Assembly: GCA_026392355.1 (NCBI GenBank)
Contig: JAPLCF010000030.1
Coordinates: 310,001-374,000, forward strand
Length of the DNA stretch: 64,000 nucleotides
Direction of reading: 5' to 3'
DNA from: Actinomycetota bacterium
GTDB taxonomy: Bacteria; Actinomycetota; Thermoleophilia; Gaiellales; F1-60-MAGs149
Below the pieces are notes generated by a model, which was given only the letters and a program-made list of their open reading frames with translations, had not been told where the DNA came from and ran no database searches. The position numbers and the translations under genes are program-made. Shown here piece by piece: positions 11,037 to 24,126 of the stretch. The stretch's first letter is position 1; the number at the start of each line of letters is the position of its first letter.

Positions 11037-12290
11037 ATGTCCTCGTCGCCTGAACGACCAGTTACCGAGCCGATCCCGGTCGCTGCGCGCCGCCTGACCG
11101 GAGTCGACGTAGGCGTCCTGTGGTCCAACATGGGCATTAGCCTGCTTGGCATCGTGGCCGGCGCGGGCCTGATCGCCTACGGCGCGGGCTCGACCCGTGC
11201 GCTCGTCGCCACCGCGATCGGAGGCGTAATCGGTGGCCTGATGCTGGCTGCGGCCGGAGCACTCGGCGCGTCGTCGGGCCAGCCGGGCATGGTTGTGCTG
11301 CGCCGCGCGCTCGGCGATCGCGGTTCGTACCTCCCCACCGCGCTCAACATCCTGCAGGGCTTTGGCTGGGGCACATTCGAGCTGCTCGTCATTGCCGAGG
11401 CTGCTCGGCTCATCGTCGACGTCGAGGCACGCTGGCCCTTCGCCGTCGCGGCGGGCGTGATCGGCACCGCACTCTCGATCATTGGTCCCGAGAACGTCAC
11501 GCGCCGCGTACTGAAGCGCTTCGTCACACCGCTCGTGGCGATCGCGATCGTGTACCTGCTGCTGCGCCTCGCGATCGACGGCACCTCGTCGGAACTCGGT
11601 ACCGCCGTCGTCGGCGGCATCGGCCTGATGGCCGCGATCGACCTCGTCGTCGCCAACTTCGCCTCGTGGCAGCCGCTCGTCCCGGACTACACGCGGTTCG
11701 CGAAGTCCATCAAGGGCGCCGCCCTCGGGGTTGGTCTCGGCTTCGGGATCGCCAGCACGCTCACCTTCGCCGTCGGGATCCTCGCTGCCGTGCAGGCAGG
11801 CGGCATCGACAATGCCTCAGCCGGCGTCGCGGTGATCCTCGCGGTGCCGCTCGGCACGCTGGTCGCGGCGATCCTCGTCGTCGACGAGTCAGAGAAGGGC
11901 TTTGCCAACATCTACTCGACGGCCGTTTCCGTGCGGAACTTCGCACCCCGCGCGCCGCAGACGCCGATCGTGATCGCCATTGGCGTGATCGTGACGCTCG
12001 GTGCCGTGACGATCTCCCTCGATCGCTTCTTCGACTTCCTCTACCTCCTCGGCGCCGTGTTCGTGCCGCTCTTCGGCGCGGTGTTCGCCGACCGCATCCG
12101 CCCCGTGGCACCCCACGCCACGATCGTCGCCTGGGTTGCGGGCTTCTTGCTCTACGAGTGGCTCAGCCCGACCCGCCTGCTCGGCATCAGCGACCACGTC
12201 TCACCACTCCTTGATGGTGCGCTCGGAGCAACGATCCCGTCCTTCATGCTGGCGGCCGCCATTCGGCTGGCCTGGCCGTCGCGCCGCTAG
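11037..12290 (+). CDS. NCS1 family purine/cytosine permease
   Basis: Multi-TM protein with the GVDVGVLWSNMGISLLGIVAGA N-terminus; adjacent to upp. Confidence 0.8.
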   Translation: MSSSPERPVTEPIPVAARRLTGVDVGVLWSNMGISLLGIVAGAGLIAYGAGSTRALVATAIGGVIGGLMLAAAGALGASSGQPGMVVLRRALGDRGSYLPTALNILQGFGWGTFELLVIAEAARLIVDVEARWPFAVAAGVIGTALSIIGPENVTRRVLKRFVTPLVAIAIVYLLLRLAIDGTSSELGTAVVGGIGLMAAIDLVVANFASWQPLVPDYTRFAKSIKGAALGVGLGFGIASTLTFAVGILAAVQAGGIDNASAGVAVILAVPLGTLVAAILVVDESEKGFANIYSTAVSVRNFAPRAPQTPIVIAIGVIVTLGAVTISLDRFFDFLYLLGAVFVPLFGAVFADRIRPVAPHATIVAWVAGFLLYEWLSPTRLLGISDHVSPLLDGALGATIPSFMLAAAIRLAWPSRR

Positions 12291-12913
12291 CGCGTACCCC
12301 AGAGGCGATCGCCGGCGTCGCCGAGGCCCGGCACGATGTACCCGACCTCGTTGAGGCACTCGTCGAGCGCCGCCACATGAATCTCAACGTCGGGATGATC
12401 GGCCTGCATACGCTCAACGCCCTCGGGCGCGGCCAGCAGCGACAGCAGCTTCACCTTGTGCGCGCCACGCTCCTTACAGACCGTCGCGGCGTAAGAAGCA
12501 GAGCCGCCCGTCGCAAGCATCGGGTCGATGATCAGCATCAGGCGCTCACTGAGATCCTTCGGCAGCTTCTCGTAGTACGAGACTGGCTGCAGGGTCTCCT
12601 CATCGCGATACATACCGAGAAAGCCCACGCGCGCCACGGGGATCATCGCCAGCACGCCGTCGAGCATGCCGACGCCGGCACGCAAAATCGGCACGACGCC
12701 GACCTTCTTGCCCGACACGCGACGCCCGATGGTCTCCTTGATCGGCGTCTGCACCGTCACGTCTTCAAGCATCAGGTCTCGCGTCGCCTCATAGGCGAGC
12801 ACGCCCGCGAGTTCGCTGGAGAGCGCACGAAAGTCGCGGGTCGAAGTACCCACGGCGCGCAAGAGCGCGATCTTGTGCTGGACGAGCGGGTGGTCGCAGA
12901 CGTGGAGAGTCAT
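12287..12913 (-). CDS. upp: uracil phosphoribosyltransferase
   Basis: VCDHPLVQHKIALLRAVGTSTRDFR, GVVPILRAGVGMLDGVLAMIP, IDPMLATGGSA PRPP motif. Confidence 0.96.
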   Translation of the reverse strand: MTLHVCDHPLVQHKIALLRAVGTSTRDFRALSSELAGVLAYEATRDLMLEDVTVQTPIKETIGRRVSGKKVGVVPILRAGVGMLDGVLAMIPVARVGFLGMYRDEETLQPVSYYEKLPKDLSERLMLIIDPMLATGGSASYAATVCKERGAHKVKLLSLLAAPEGVERMQADHPDVEIHVAALDECLNEVGYIVPGLGDAGDRLWGTR

Positions 12914-12942
12914 GGCGCCATGCTACCGATCGCGGTGACCGG

Positions 12943-14190
12943 CTAGAAGCGGCGGTCGGGACGCATCGGTGCCACCCAGGCGGGTGCCGCGCCGTCGAGG
13001 ATCATCTCGGCCAGCAGCGCACCGGTCGACGGCGCCAGCGTGACCCCAAGCATCCCGTGGCCGGTGGCGAGAAACAAGCCGTTGTGCCCGGGCACGGGAC
13101 CCAGGAGCGGGAGCGAGTCAGGCGTCGCCGGGCGGAAGCCCGCCCACCCCTCCACGCTCGTCTCGCTGGTCGAGGGATGCCAGTCGGAGAGGTACGAGCA
13201 GGCGTCCTTGACGACGACGTCCAGGCGACGCTTGTCGATCGTCAGATCCTTGCCCGGCAGCTCGAAGACGCCGGCAATGCGTACGCCCTCGTCGAACCCG
13301 GAGACGCCGATCTTCGACTCGGTCATGTAGAGCGCCTGCGATGGTCGCGTGCCGTCGCCCTTGAGCGTGATCGAGTAGCCCTTAGCCGGCACGATCGGTA
13401 CGTCGATACCGAGCGGCTTGAGCAGCGCCGGACTGAGAGCACCGGTCGCGACAACAACGCGATCTGCCTGCACAGGACCGCCGCTCGTGCTGACCTCCCA
13501 GCCGGACGTCGTCTGGCGCATGCCCGTCACGCTCGTCTGCTCACGCACCTCATGACCGAGTGCGACGACTCGATCGGCCAGGCCGCGCATCAGCGTCTGC
13601 GGCTGCACGTAGCGGTCGATCGTCGTGCGCACCACGAACTTCACGTCGTCACCGATGGCCGGCTCAATCGCGCGGGCCTCTTCCGGCGTGAGCGTCTCGA
13701 TCTGGCCCTCAAAGCCGATCTTCTGCAGGTCCTCGAAGACCGGGCCGAACCACGCAATGCCCTTCTCCGTCTTACCGAGCGTCAGGATGCCACCCGAGTG
13801 CATCTCGAACGGGATGCCGTCGGCCGCATACGCGTCCAACACCTCGAAGGTACGGCGGTTGAGGTTATGCAGCGCCTCGACGCCCTTCAGGAAGCGCTCG
13901 CGCGACGCCGCGCCACGGAACGCCCACAACCAGCGCAGCCAACGGGTGTCGAGCTCGGGTCGAATCACGAGGGCGCCATTGGGATCGAAGGCGCTCTTCA
14001 TGCCCATCATCAGGGTGCCAGGCGAGGCGAGCGGGAACGAGATCGTCGGCGAGACCCAGCCGGTGTTGCCTTTCGACGCGCCTTCGCCGATCACATCGCG
14101 CTCGAGCACGACGACCTCTGCGCCCTTCTGCGCCAGCGACCACGCGCAGGCCAGGCCCACGACCCCGCCACCAATGATCGCCACGCGCAT
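12943..14190 (-). CDS. dadA: D-amino acid dehydrogenase small subunit family FAD oxidoreductase
   Basis: MRVAIIGGGVVGLACAWSLAQKGAEVVVLERD, GWAGFRPATPDSLPLLGPVPGHNGLFLATGHGMLGVT. Confidence 0.88.
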   Translation of the reverse strand: MRVAIIGGGVVGLACAWSLAQKGAEVVVLERDVIGEGASKGNTGWVSPTISFPLASPGTLMMGMKSAFDPNGALVIRPELDTRWLRWLWAFRGAASRERFLKGVEALHNLNRRTFEVLDAYAADGIPFEMHSGGILTLGKTEKGIAWFGPVFEDLQKIGFEGQIETLTPEEARAIEPAIGDDVKFVVRTTIDRYVQPQTLMRGLADRVVALGHEVREQTSVTGMRQTTSGWEVSTSGGPVQADRVVVATGALSPALLKPLGIDVPIVPAKGYSITLKGDGTRPSQALYMTESKIGVSGFDEGVRIAGVFELPGKDLTIDKRRLDVVVKDACSYLSDWHPSTSETSVEGWAGFRPATPDSLPLLGPVPGHNGLFLATGHGMLGVTLAPSTGALLAEMILDGAAPAWVAPMRPDRRF

Positions 14191-14218
14191 GCCGTCACCA
14201 TAGCGACAGCCGAAGGCG

Positions 14219-15364
14219 TCAGGTCGCGACGAGTCCCGGTGCCTGCTCGTCGATCCCGGTGCGGGCACTGATCAGGCAGGTGCGGCAGGCGGCGGCCGTC
14301 TCGATGACGTTCGGACGTCCTGGCCGCTCGCCGCGCACGTTCGCGTGCGCCAGCTCGTACGCGGCGGCTTCGTACTGGTACAGCAGGCGCCGCGCCTCCC
14401 GCCCAGCACGGCGTGCTTGACGGCGCATACGCCCGCGCGTGCGTCCCCCGGCGATCAGCTGCAGATAGGCGGCCTGCGTGAGCGTGCCGCGCGCCACCTC
14501 CTGCTCCAACCCATTCCGCAGGATGCTGCGCTCGCGCCGCGCGCCCGCGATCAGGAGCACGATCCCGATCACGGCGAGCGGCAGGTAGCCGGCGAGGTAC
14601 GCAATCGGGGCGGCGCCGATGCCGGCCGAGAGGTTCCACAGGGCGTGCAGAATTACGGCAAGCAGGAGCCCCACGAGTACGATCGCGATCTTGCCGGCGC
14701 GCCCACCGTGCCGCTTGATCGCGATACCCAGCGCAATGCCCGTCATCGCGGTGAAGATCGGGTGGCAGAGCGGTGTCACCAGCCCGCGCAGCACGAAGAC
14801 CGTTGTCAGATCGCCGAGGCCACCATCGTTCCACGCGGTCGCGTAGTAGAGGATGTTCTCGATGGTGGCGAACCCGAGCGCCACCCACGCGGCGTAGACG
14901 ATGCCGTCGTGCACACCGTCGAGGAAGCCCGGACGCCGGCGGATCACGAACAGCAGCGCCAACGCTTTCGCGCTCTCCTCCACGATGGGAGCGGATGCCA
15001 CCGCTGCTGCGTCTTCCCCAAACGCGAGCCCCACGGCGGTGTTGATCACAAGCGCGATGAAGGTGGCCGCACCGGCACCCCACAGAAACGTGCGCACGAG
15101 CAGCCGCGTCGGTTCCGGCTCGAAGCGGTCGAGCCGCAGCAGGATGGCGGCCACGAGCGGAACGGGCACGAACGCCAGCAGCAGCCCGAGCCCGACGGGC
15201 ACGACGCCATCGAGCGCCGTGATCGCGAGCACCATCACGAGCAGCAGCACGGGCAGGATCACGCCCTCCGCGCGCAGCGCACGCAGCGACCGGCGCTGCC
15301 GGCGCATCACGAGCGCGATCTTCTCAGGTACCTCCGGTGCCACGTTGAGCGCGGCGTCGCTCAT
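14219..15364 (-). CDS. prsW: PrsW family intramembrane metalloprotease
   Basis: Multi-TM with VEESAKALALLFVIRRRPGFLDGVHDGIVYAAWVALGFATIENILYY. Confidence 0.88.
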   Translation of the reverse strand: MSDAALNVAPEVPEKIALVMRRQRRSLRALRAEGVILPVLLLVMVLAITALDGVVPVGLGLLLAFVPVPLVAAILLRLDRFEPEPTRLLVRTFLWGAGAATFIALVINTAVGLAFGEDAAAVASAPIVEESAKALALLFVIRRRPGFLDGVHDGIVYAAWVALGFATIENILYYATAWNDGGLGDLTTVFVLRGLVTPLCHPIFTAMTGIALGIAIKRHGGRAGKIAIVLVGLLLAVILHALWNLSAGIGAAPIAYLAGYLPLAVIGIVLLIAGARRERSILRNGLEQEVARGTLTQAAYLQLIAGGRTRGRMRRQARRAGREARRLLYQYEAAAYELAHANVRGERPGRPNVIETAAACRTCLISARTGIDEQAPGLVAT

Positions 15365-16365
15365 CAGGCGAGATCCACCACGAGCCGACCCTTCACCTGT
15401 CCCTTGAGGATCGCCTTGGCCTGCGCCGGGATGTCCTCGAGCGCGCAGCCACTGGTCATCTCGTCGAGCAGCGATAGGTCGAGCTCGCTCGCCATCCGGT
15501 TCCAGGCGATCACACGACGCTCATACGGCATAGCGACGGAGTCGATGCCGAGCAGGTTCACCCCGCGCAGCAGGAACGGCATGATGTGCCCGTCGAACGT
15601 GGCACCGCCGGCCAGCCCGCAGGCAGCCACCGAGGCGCCGCGCTCAAGCTGGCGGATGACGCGCGAGATCGTCGAGCCGGCGACAGCATCGATGCAGCCC
15701 GCCCAGCGCTCAGACTCGAGCGGTGCGGACGAATCCTCGGCAAGCTCCTCGCGCGTGACGATCTCCGACGCGCCGAGCCCCTTGAGGTAGTCGCCGAGCT
15801 CCGGACGGCCGGTGCTAGCCGCCACGGTGTAGCCGTTGCGGGCGAGCAGCGCGATGCCGACGGAGCCGACGCCACCGGCGCCACCCGTGATCAGGACGGG
15901 CTTGTCGCCGCCCGGCTTGAGGCCATGCTCCTCGAGCGCCATCAGCGCGAACATCGACGTCAGACCGGCGGTGCCGACGGCCATCGCCTGGCGCGTCGTC
16001 ATCGACTCGGGCACATGCACGAGCCAGTCAGCGCGCACGCGGGCCAGCTCGGAGAAGCCGCCCCAGTAGCGCTCACCCATATGCCAGCCGGTGATGACCA
16101 CACGGTCGCCCTCGGCGTAGCGCGCATCAGACGACTCAAGCACGGTGCCGGCGAGATCGATGCCCGGAATGTGCGGGAAGTTGCGCGCGAGGCGCCCCTT
16201 GTTGCCGTCGACGACGAGGCCGTCCTTGTAGTTCAGCGTGGAGTGCTCAACCTTGACGAGCACCTCGCCTTCGGGCAGCTCGGCGACGCCGATCTCCTCG
16301 ATCGCGGCGGCAACCTTGCCGTCTTCGGTCTCGCGCATCATCAGTGCCTTGAAGGTGTCAGCCAT
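15364..16365 (-). CDS. acuI: acrylyl-CoA reductase (AcuI/YhdH-type quinone oxidoreductase)
   Basis: STLNYKDGLVVDGNKGRLARNFPHIPGIDLAGTV; VLITGGAGGVGSVGIALLARNGYTVAASTGRPE. Confidence 0.88.
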   Translation of the reverse strand: MADTFKALMMRETEDGKVAAAIEEIGVAELPEGEVLVKVEHSTLNYKDGLVVDGNKGRLARNFPHIPGIDLAGTVLESSDARYAEGDRVVITGWHMGERYWGGFSELARVRADWLVHVPESMTTRQAMAVGTAGLTSMFALMALEEHGLKPGGDKPVLITGGAGGVGSVGIALLARNGYTVAASTGRPELGDYLKGLGASEIVTREELAEDSSAPLESERWAGCIDAVAGSTISRVIRQLERGASVAACGLAGGATFDGHIMPFLLRGVNLLGIDSVAMPYERRVIAWNRMASELDLSLLDEMTSGCALEDIPAQAKAILKGQVKGRLVVDLA

Positions 16366-16454
16366 GGGGTGTTCTGCTCCGTGTCGGTCTTGGGCGTAGC
16401 GTACGTGGTGGGCGCGCGGAATGGCGCACGCCGGCGCCGTGCCACAATCGCGTT

Positions 16455-16733
16455 GTGCCTTCGTCCGATACTCCCCACTCGTCCTCCCTGCCGTCGCGGG
16501 CCAGCGTCGGCTCTATTGGATCGCTGGCCAGTGCCGGCTCGATCCTGTCGGCCTTCAGCGCTGGCAGCATCCTGTCGCTCGCGAGTGCGGGCTCGATCCT
16601 CTCGCTGGCCAGTGCCGGTTCGATTCTCTCGGTGTTCAGCGCTGGCTCGATCCTGAGTGTCGGCTGCAGTGGCAGCATCCTCAGCGTGCGCCGCGACGGC
16701 GCGATCCTCAACCGCCGCCGTAGCGACGCCTGA
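16455..16733 (+). CDS. small nonapeptide-repeat protein (SAGSILSxx x8), unknown function
   Basis: GTG start; 9-residue repeats SVGSIGSLA/SAGSILSAF/SAGSILSLA/SAGSILSLA/SAGSILSVF/SAGSILSVG/CSGSILSVR/RDGAILNRR. Ser codons alternate TCG/AGC/AGT while Ser is kept, showing selection in this frame. Confidence 0.75.
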   Translation: MPSSDTPHSSSLPSRASVGSIGSLASAGSILSAFSAGSILSLASAGSILSLASAGSILSVFSAGSILSVGCSGSILSVRRDGAILNRRRSDA

Positions 16734-16740
16734 AAACGCA

Positions 16741-16766
16741 GAAGGGGCGCCCGAAGGCGCCCCTTC
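16741..16766. terminator. bidirectional intrinsic-type hairpin between convergent genes
   Basis: GAAGGGGCGCC-CGAA-GGCGCCCCTTC, 11-bp perfect stem. Confidence 0.8.
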
Positions 16767-16792
16767 CACGGTTCACATCACAGGCCTGTGGC

Positions 16793-20332
<3,540 letters not shown>

Positions 20333-20479
20333 CTCGTTCTCCTCCTGGTCCCGCCCCATCGGCGAGGTGTTCGTATCCTAGAACCCGCTCACTCGACGGG
20401 GACGACAAAGGTAGCGCCCCCATCGGACGGACCCCGCGCAGGACACGGTGATCCAGCCCCGAACGTCTAGAATTACCGC

Positions 20480-21733
20480 GTGGAGATCGATCACATCCTG
20501 CGCACGATTGGCATCGTGCTCGCCGTCGGACTGATCGCCATCCCGATCGCGAACGTGCTGCGACTCCCGAGCATGGTCGTGCTGGTAGCGGCGGGTATCG
20601 TCGCCGGCCCCACGCTACTCGACCTCGTCGAGGTGCCGATCAACAGCGTCGGTCCCTCGCTGCTCTTCACCATCGGCGTCGCGCTGATCCTCTTCCATGG
20701 CGGCGTCGGCGTGTCGCTACGGGTGATCTCCAAGACCGCCGTCGGTCTGCTGCTCCTGGCGATTCCCGGCGTGATGATCACGGCCGGCATCGTCGCACTC
20801 GCCGTGATGCCGCTGTTCGGCGTCTCGTGGCAGATCGCCCTGCTCGTCGGCGCCGTACTCAGCGCCACAGACCCCGCCATCCTCGTCCCGCTCTTCGATC
20901 GGCTCGGGCTGCGCCCGCGCGTTGCGCAGACCGTGATCGCGGAGAGCGCGATCAATGATCCGATGGGTGCGATCCTGTCGCTGACGATGGCGGGCATCAT
21001 CACGGCTGGTGGTCTTACCTCCGGCGTCTTGGCCAGCGATAGCCCACTCGTCGAGTTCGCGCGCAGCATCGGCCTCGGTCTCGTGGTCGGTGTCATCGGT
21101 GGCGTCCTGATCGCGCTGCTGCTGTCGTCACATCGCTTCGGGATCTTGCGCGAGTCCGTGGGGGCAACACTGCTCGCGGTCGTCGCCCTCGCTTACGTCT
21201 CAAGCGAGGTGGCGGGCGGCTCGCCGTATCTGGCTGCCTTCATCGCCGGTCTGATCGTCGGCAACAAGGATCTGCTGCGCATCGCGCATGACGACGAGCA
21301 AGAGCACCAGCTCGAGACGTACCTGACACAGACGGTCGACATCATCGTGCTGGCGATCTTCGTGATCCTCGGCCTCAATCTGAACGTGGATCTCCTGATC
21401 GACAATCTCTGGGCCGGCCTCGCCGTGATGGTCGTCTTCATCTTCATCGCTCGCCCGGCGACCGTTGCCTTCGGACTTGGCCTCGATCGTCGCGCCGGCT
21501 GGACACGCCAGGAGGCGATCTTCATCACCTGGTGTCGCGAGACGGGCGTGGTGCCGGTCGCGGTGGCGAGCATGCTGCTGGCCGAGGGCGTACCGGGGGC
21601 CGAGCTTGTGGCGACGCTCGTGACGTTCGCCGTGATCGTCACGCTGCTGCTGCAGGCCACGACCGCGGGGTGGCTGGCGCAGCGTCTGGGGCTGTTGGAG
21701 ATGCAGCCGCTGCTGCCCGACGAGCGCGCCTAG
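20480..21733 (+). CDS. cation:proton antiporter (CPA family, K/H or Na/H exchanger-like)
   Basis: Multi-TM with LVGAVLSATDPAILVPLFDRLGLRPRVAQTVIAESAINDPMGAILSL. Confidence 0.88.
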   Translation: MEIDHILRTIGIVLAVGLIAIPIANVLRLPSMVVLVAAGIVAGPTLLDLVEVPINSVGPSLLFTIGVALILFHGGVGVSLRVISKTAVGLLLLAIPGVMITAGIVALAVMPLFGVSWQIALLVGAVLSATDPAILVPLFDRLGLRPRVAQTVIAESAINDPMGAILSLTMAGIITAGGLTSGVLASDSPLVEFARSIGLGLVVGVIGGVLIALLLSSHRFGILRESVGATLLAVVALAYVSSEVAGGSPYLAAFIAGLIVGNKDLLRIAHDDEQEHQLETYLTQTVDIIVLAIFVILGLNLNVDLLIDNLWAGLAVMVVFIFIARPATVAFGLGLDRRAGWTRQEAIFITWCRETGVVPVAVASMLLAEGVPGAELVATLVTFAVIVTLLLQATTAGWLAQRLGLLEMQPLLPDERA

Positions 21734-22665
21734 CCCGCGTCGAGCGTGTCGAGTACGACACGGGCGCAGTGCGCGATCAGCGCGGCCTCGGCACCCGGTG
21801 TGGCGTCGGCTATGTGCGGCGTGAGCACGACGTTCGGCAGCGCGCGCAACACCGGTGGAACGTGCGGCTCGGCGGCAAAGACGTCGAGGCCCGCGCCGGC
21901 AATGCGTCGCTCGACGAGTGCCGCGATCAGCGCGTCCTGATCGACCACGCCGCCGCGTGCCGTGTTGACGAGCACCGCGTCGGGCCGCATGGCGTCGATG
22001 CGCGCGCGGGTGATCAGCCCGCGCGTCTCGTCGGTCAGCGGGCAGTGGAGGCTGATCACGTCGGCCCAGCCCATCAGCTCGTCGAGGTCCATCAGCGAGA
22101 TGCCCAGCGCGTGCTCATCGGCGCTGCTGAGCGGACGCGGTGTCGCGTACCGGATCTCCATGTCAAAGGCGCGAGCGCGGCGCACGAAGGCGCGACCAAT
22201 CGCACCAAGCCCGATCACGCCGAGGCGCTTGCCGTAGGCATCCTGCGACGCCAGCGGTAGGTACCCGTCGGTCTCCCACGCTCCCTCGCGCACAAGCCGA
22301 TCGTTCTCGACGATGCGATGCTGGACGGCGAGCATGAGCGCCATCGCGTGGTCGGCCACGGCTTCCGCATTGGCGCCAATTGGCCAGGCGAAGGAGATGC
22401 CGCGGCGTGCCAGTGCGTCGCGGTCGATGCCATCCACGCCGACGCCGAAGTTGACGACACAGCGCAACGCGGGCATGCGATCGAGCAGCTCGTCGTCGAT
22501 GCGCTCACCGAACGTCCAGATCCCCCACGTCCGCGCCAGATCCTCTGCCGAGGTCGGCGGCAGCACCGGACCATCGAGGAAGCGCACGTCGCAGCGCTCG
22601 AGCACCTCGTCCATCAGCCCGCCGGCGAGGCGGTAGCGCACGAGCAGGAGCGGCTTAGGCGACAT
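21730..22665 (-). CDS. D-isomer-specific 2-hydroxyacid dehydrogenase
   Basis: LGVIGLGAIGRAFVRRARAFDMEIRYATPRP, LHCPLTDETRGLITRARIDAMRPDAVLVNTARGGVVDQDALI. Confidence 0.9.
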   Translation of the reverse strand: MSPKPLLLVRYRLAGGLMDEVLERCDVRFLDGPVLPPTSAEDLARTWGIWTFGERIDDELLDRMPALRCVVNFGVGVDGIDRDALARRGISFAWPIGANAEAVADHAMALMLAVQHRIVENDRLVREGAWETDGYLPLASQDAYGKRLGVIGLGAIGRAFVRRARAFDMEIRYATPRPLSSADEHALGISLMDLDELMGWADVISLHCPLTDETRGLITRARIDAMRPDAVLVNTARGGVVDQDALIAALVERRIAGAGLDVFAAEPHVPPVLRALPNVVLTPHIADATPGAEAALIAHCARVVLDTLDAG

Positions 22666-23575
22666 CGCTCTCGATGTCGGCGACCAGACGGTCGAAGTCG
22701 GGACCGTCAAACTCGAGCGTGGCGCGATCGTGCTTGTCCATCAGCCACTCCCAGAAGTCGAAGTCGATGTCGGAGAGGTTGTGCTGGATGACGCCCCACA
22801 GCGTCCAGCCGTACTTCGACATCAGGCCCCACATGCGCGCCCGCGCCACCTTGGCCGGCGTCGCCTCGCCCCAGTACGCGGCGACGAGCTCCTCGAGCTG
22901 CACCAGCGAGAGGTCGGACTCGCTCCAGACGTTGCCGAGCTCGAACGATGCCTCGTTCATGCCGGAGTACTCCCAATCGATCAGGCGGAAGCGGCTGCCG
23001 TCCCAGAGGAAGTTCTCGGCGAGCAGGTCGTTGTTGCACGGGACGAGCGCCTCGGGGTTGGCGCGCATCGCCTGCTCGAGCCGACGCACCTTGGGCTCGA
23101 ATTCGTCGTAGCGATCCGGCAGGGCGAAGCCGCGCTCGCGGCAGACCTCGCGGTAGCCCGCCTGAATCCGGAACATGTCGAACGGATCCCGGAATGCGGG
23201 GCCCGCGTGGAGCTGACGGATGGCGGCGGCGGCAGCTGTCAGCCGATCACCACGCTGCATCGTCTCGCGCGACATCGTCTCCGTGTCGGGAATGAACGCG
23301 ATCACGAGCATGGCGTTCGCAGGCTGGTAGGTGATCACCTCAGGACCGACACCGGAAGCGGCGGCAGCGACGGAGTTGACGTGCTCGTTGCCGCGATCGA
23401 TCGCCAGCAGCCCCGTATCGGGATCGGAGATGCGCACCACGAATGAGCCCGCCGCACTGTCGACCTTGAAGTTGTGGTTGGTCAGTCCGCCAGATAGCGG
23501 CGTCACCACGCGGTCGCCGCGCAACTCCTCCACGCCGTCGAACAGTTCTGCGAGTCGTGCGTCAGTCAGATCCAT
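22655..23575 (-). CDS. choline/ethanolamine kinase-like aminoglycoside phosphotransferase family
   Basis: SGGLTNHNFKV, VPCNNDLLAENFLWDGSRFRLIDWEYSGMNEASFELGN. Confidence 0.85.
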   Translation of the reverse strand: MDLTDARLAELFDGVEELRGDRVVTPLSGGLTNHNFKVDSAAGSFVVRISDPDTGLLAIDRGNEHVNSVAAAASGVGPEVITYQPANAMLVIAFIPDTETMSRETMQRGDRLTAAAAAIRQLHAGPAFRDPFDMFRIQAGYREVCRERGFALPDRYDEFEPKVRRLEQAMRANPEALVPCNNDLLAENFLWDGSRFRLIDWEYSGMNEASFELGNVWSESDLSLVQLEELVAAYWGEATPAKVARARMWGLMSKYGWTLWGVIQHNLSDIDFDFWEWLMDKHDRATLEFDGPDFDRLVADIESDVA

Positions 23576-23628
23576 CAGGCCTCCCCGTCTCCGCCGGGAA
23601 GCGTACCCGAGGGCGCTAGGCTGCGCCC

Positions 23629-24111
23629 GTGGACGCAGGCTGGAATCACTGGCTCCCGACGGCACTCCAGGACATCCTGGCCGCCCTCGACGCCTCGGAG
23701 ACGCGCCGCCGCAAGGCATTCGAGGCGCTCGCCGCCGCACCCGACCCGCTGGCGCTGATCGAATGGGAGCGGTTCCGCATGGTTGCCCCCTCGCGGCTGG
23801 ACGTGCCGGCGCTGCCCTCCGAACTGGATGGAGAGGAGGCCATTGCCCTCCTTGAGGGGCTCGGCCTCGCCGCGGGCGACCCGCCACGCCGCGTCGCACA
23901 TCCCGATCCGGTCGAAACGGTGCTCACGCTGGAACACGAAGATGTCCGCGAACTGGAGCGCTTGCGCGCGGCTATCGAGCCCGGCGCAATCGAGACCGGG
24001 GTCGAAGCGCTCCCCAACCTCGGCGCGCAGTTCGGCGGCGCCAAGGTCGGTCGCAACGATCCGTGCCCGTGCGGCTCGGGTCGTAAGTTCAAGAAGTGCC
24101 ACGGCGCCTAG
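23629..24111 (+). CDS. SEC-C metal-binding motif protein
   Basis: C-terminal [21 protein letters not shown]. Confidence 0.85.
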   Translation: MDAGWNHWLPTALQDILAALDASETRRRKAFEALAAAPDPLALIEWERFRMVAPSRLDVPALPSELDGEEAIALLEGLGLAAGDPPRRVAHPDPVETVLTLEHEDVRELERLRAAIEPGAIETGVEALPNLGAQFGGAKVGRNDPCPCGSGRKFKKCHGA

Positions 24112-24126
24112 GCGCCGCACTGCAAC

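Noticed and set aside
16358-16711. Antisense repeat ORF RIEPALASERIEPALASDRMLPALKADR
   Set aside because: Mirror of the 27-bp repeat; Ser codon switching shows selection in the + frame instead.
16490-16733. Possible CRISPR or satellite from 27-bp periodicity
   Set aside because: No spacers; units are contiguous, degenerate and in coding frame.
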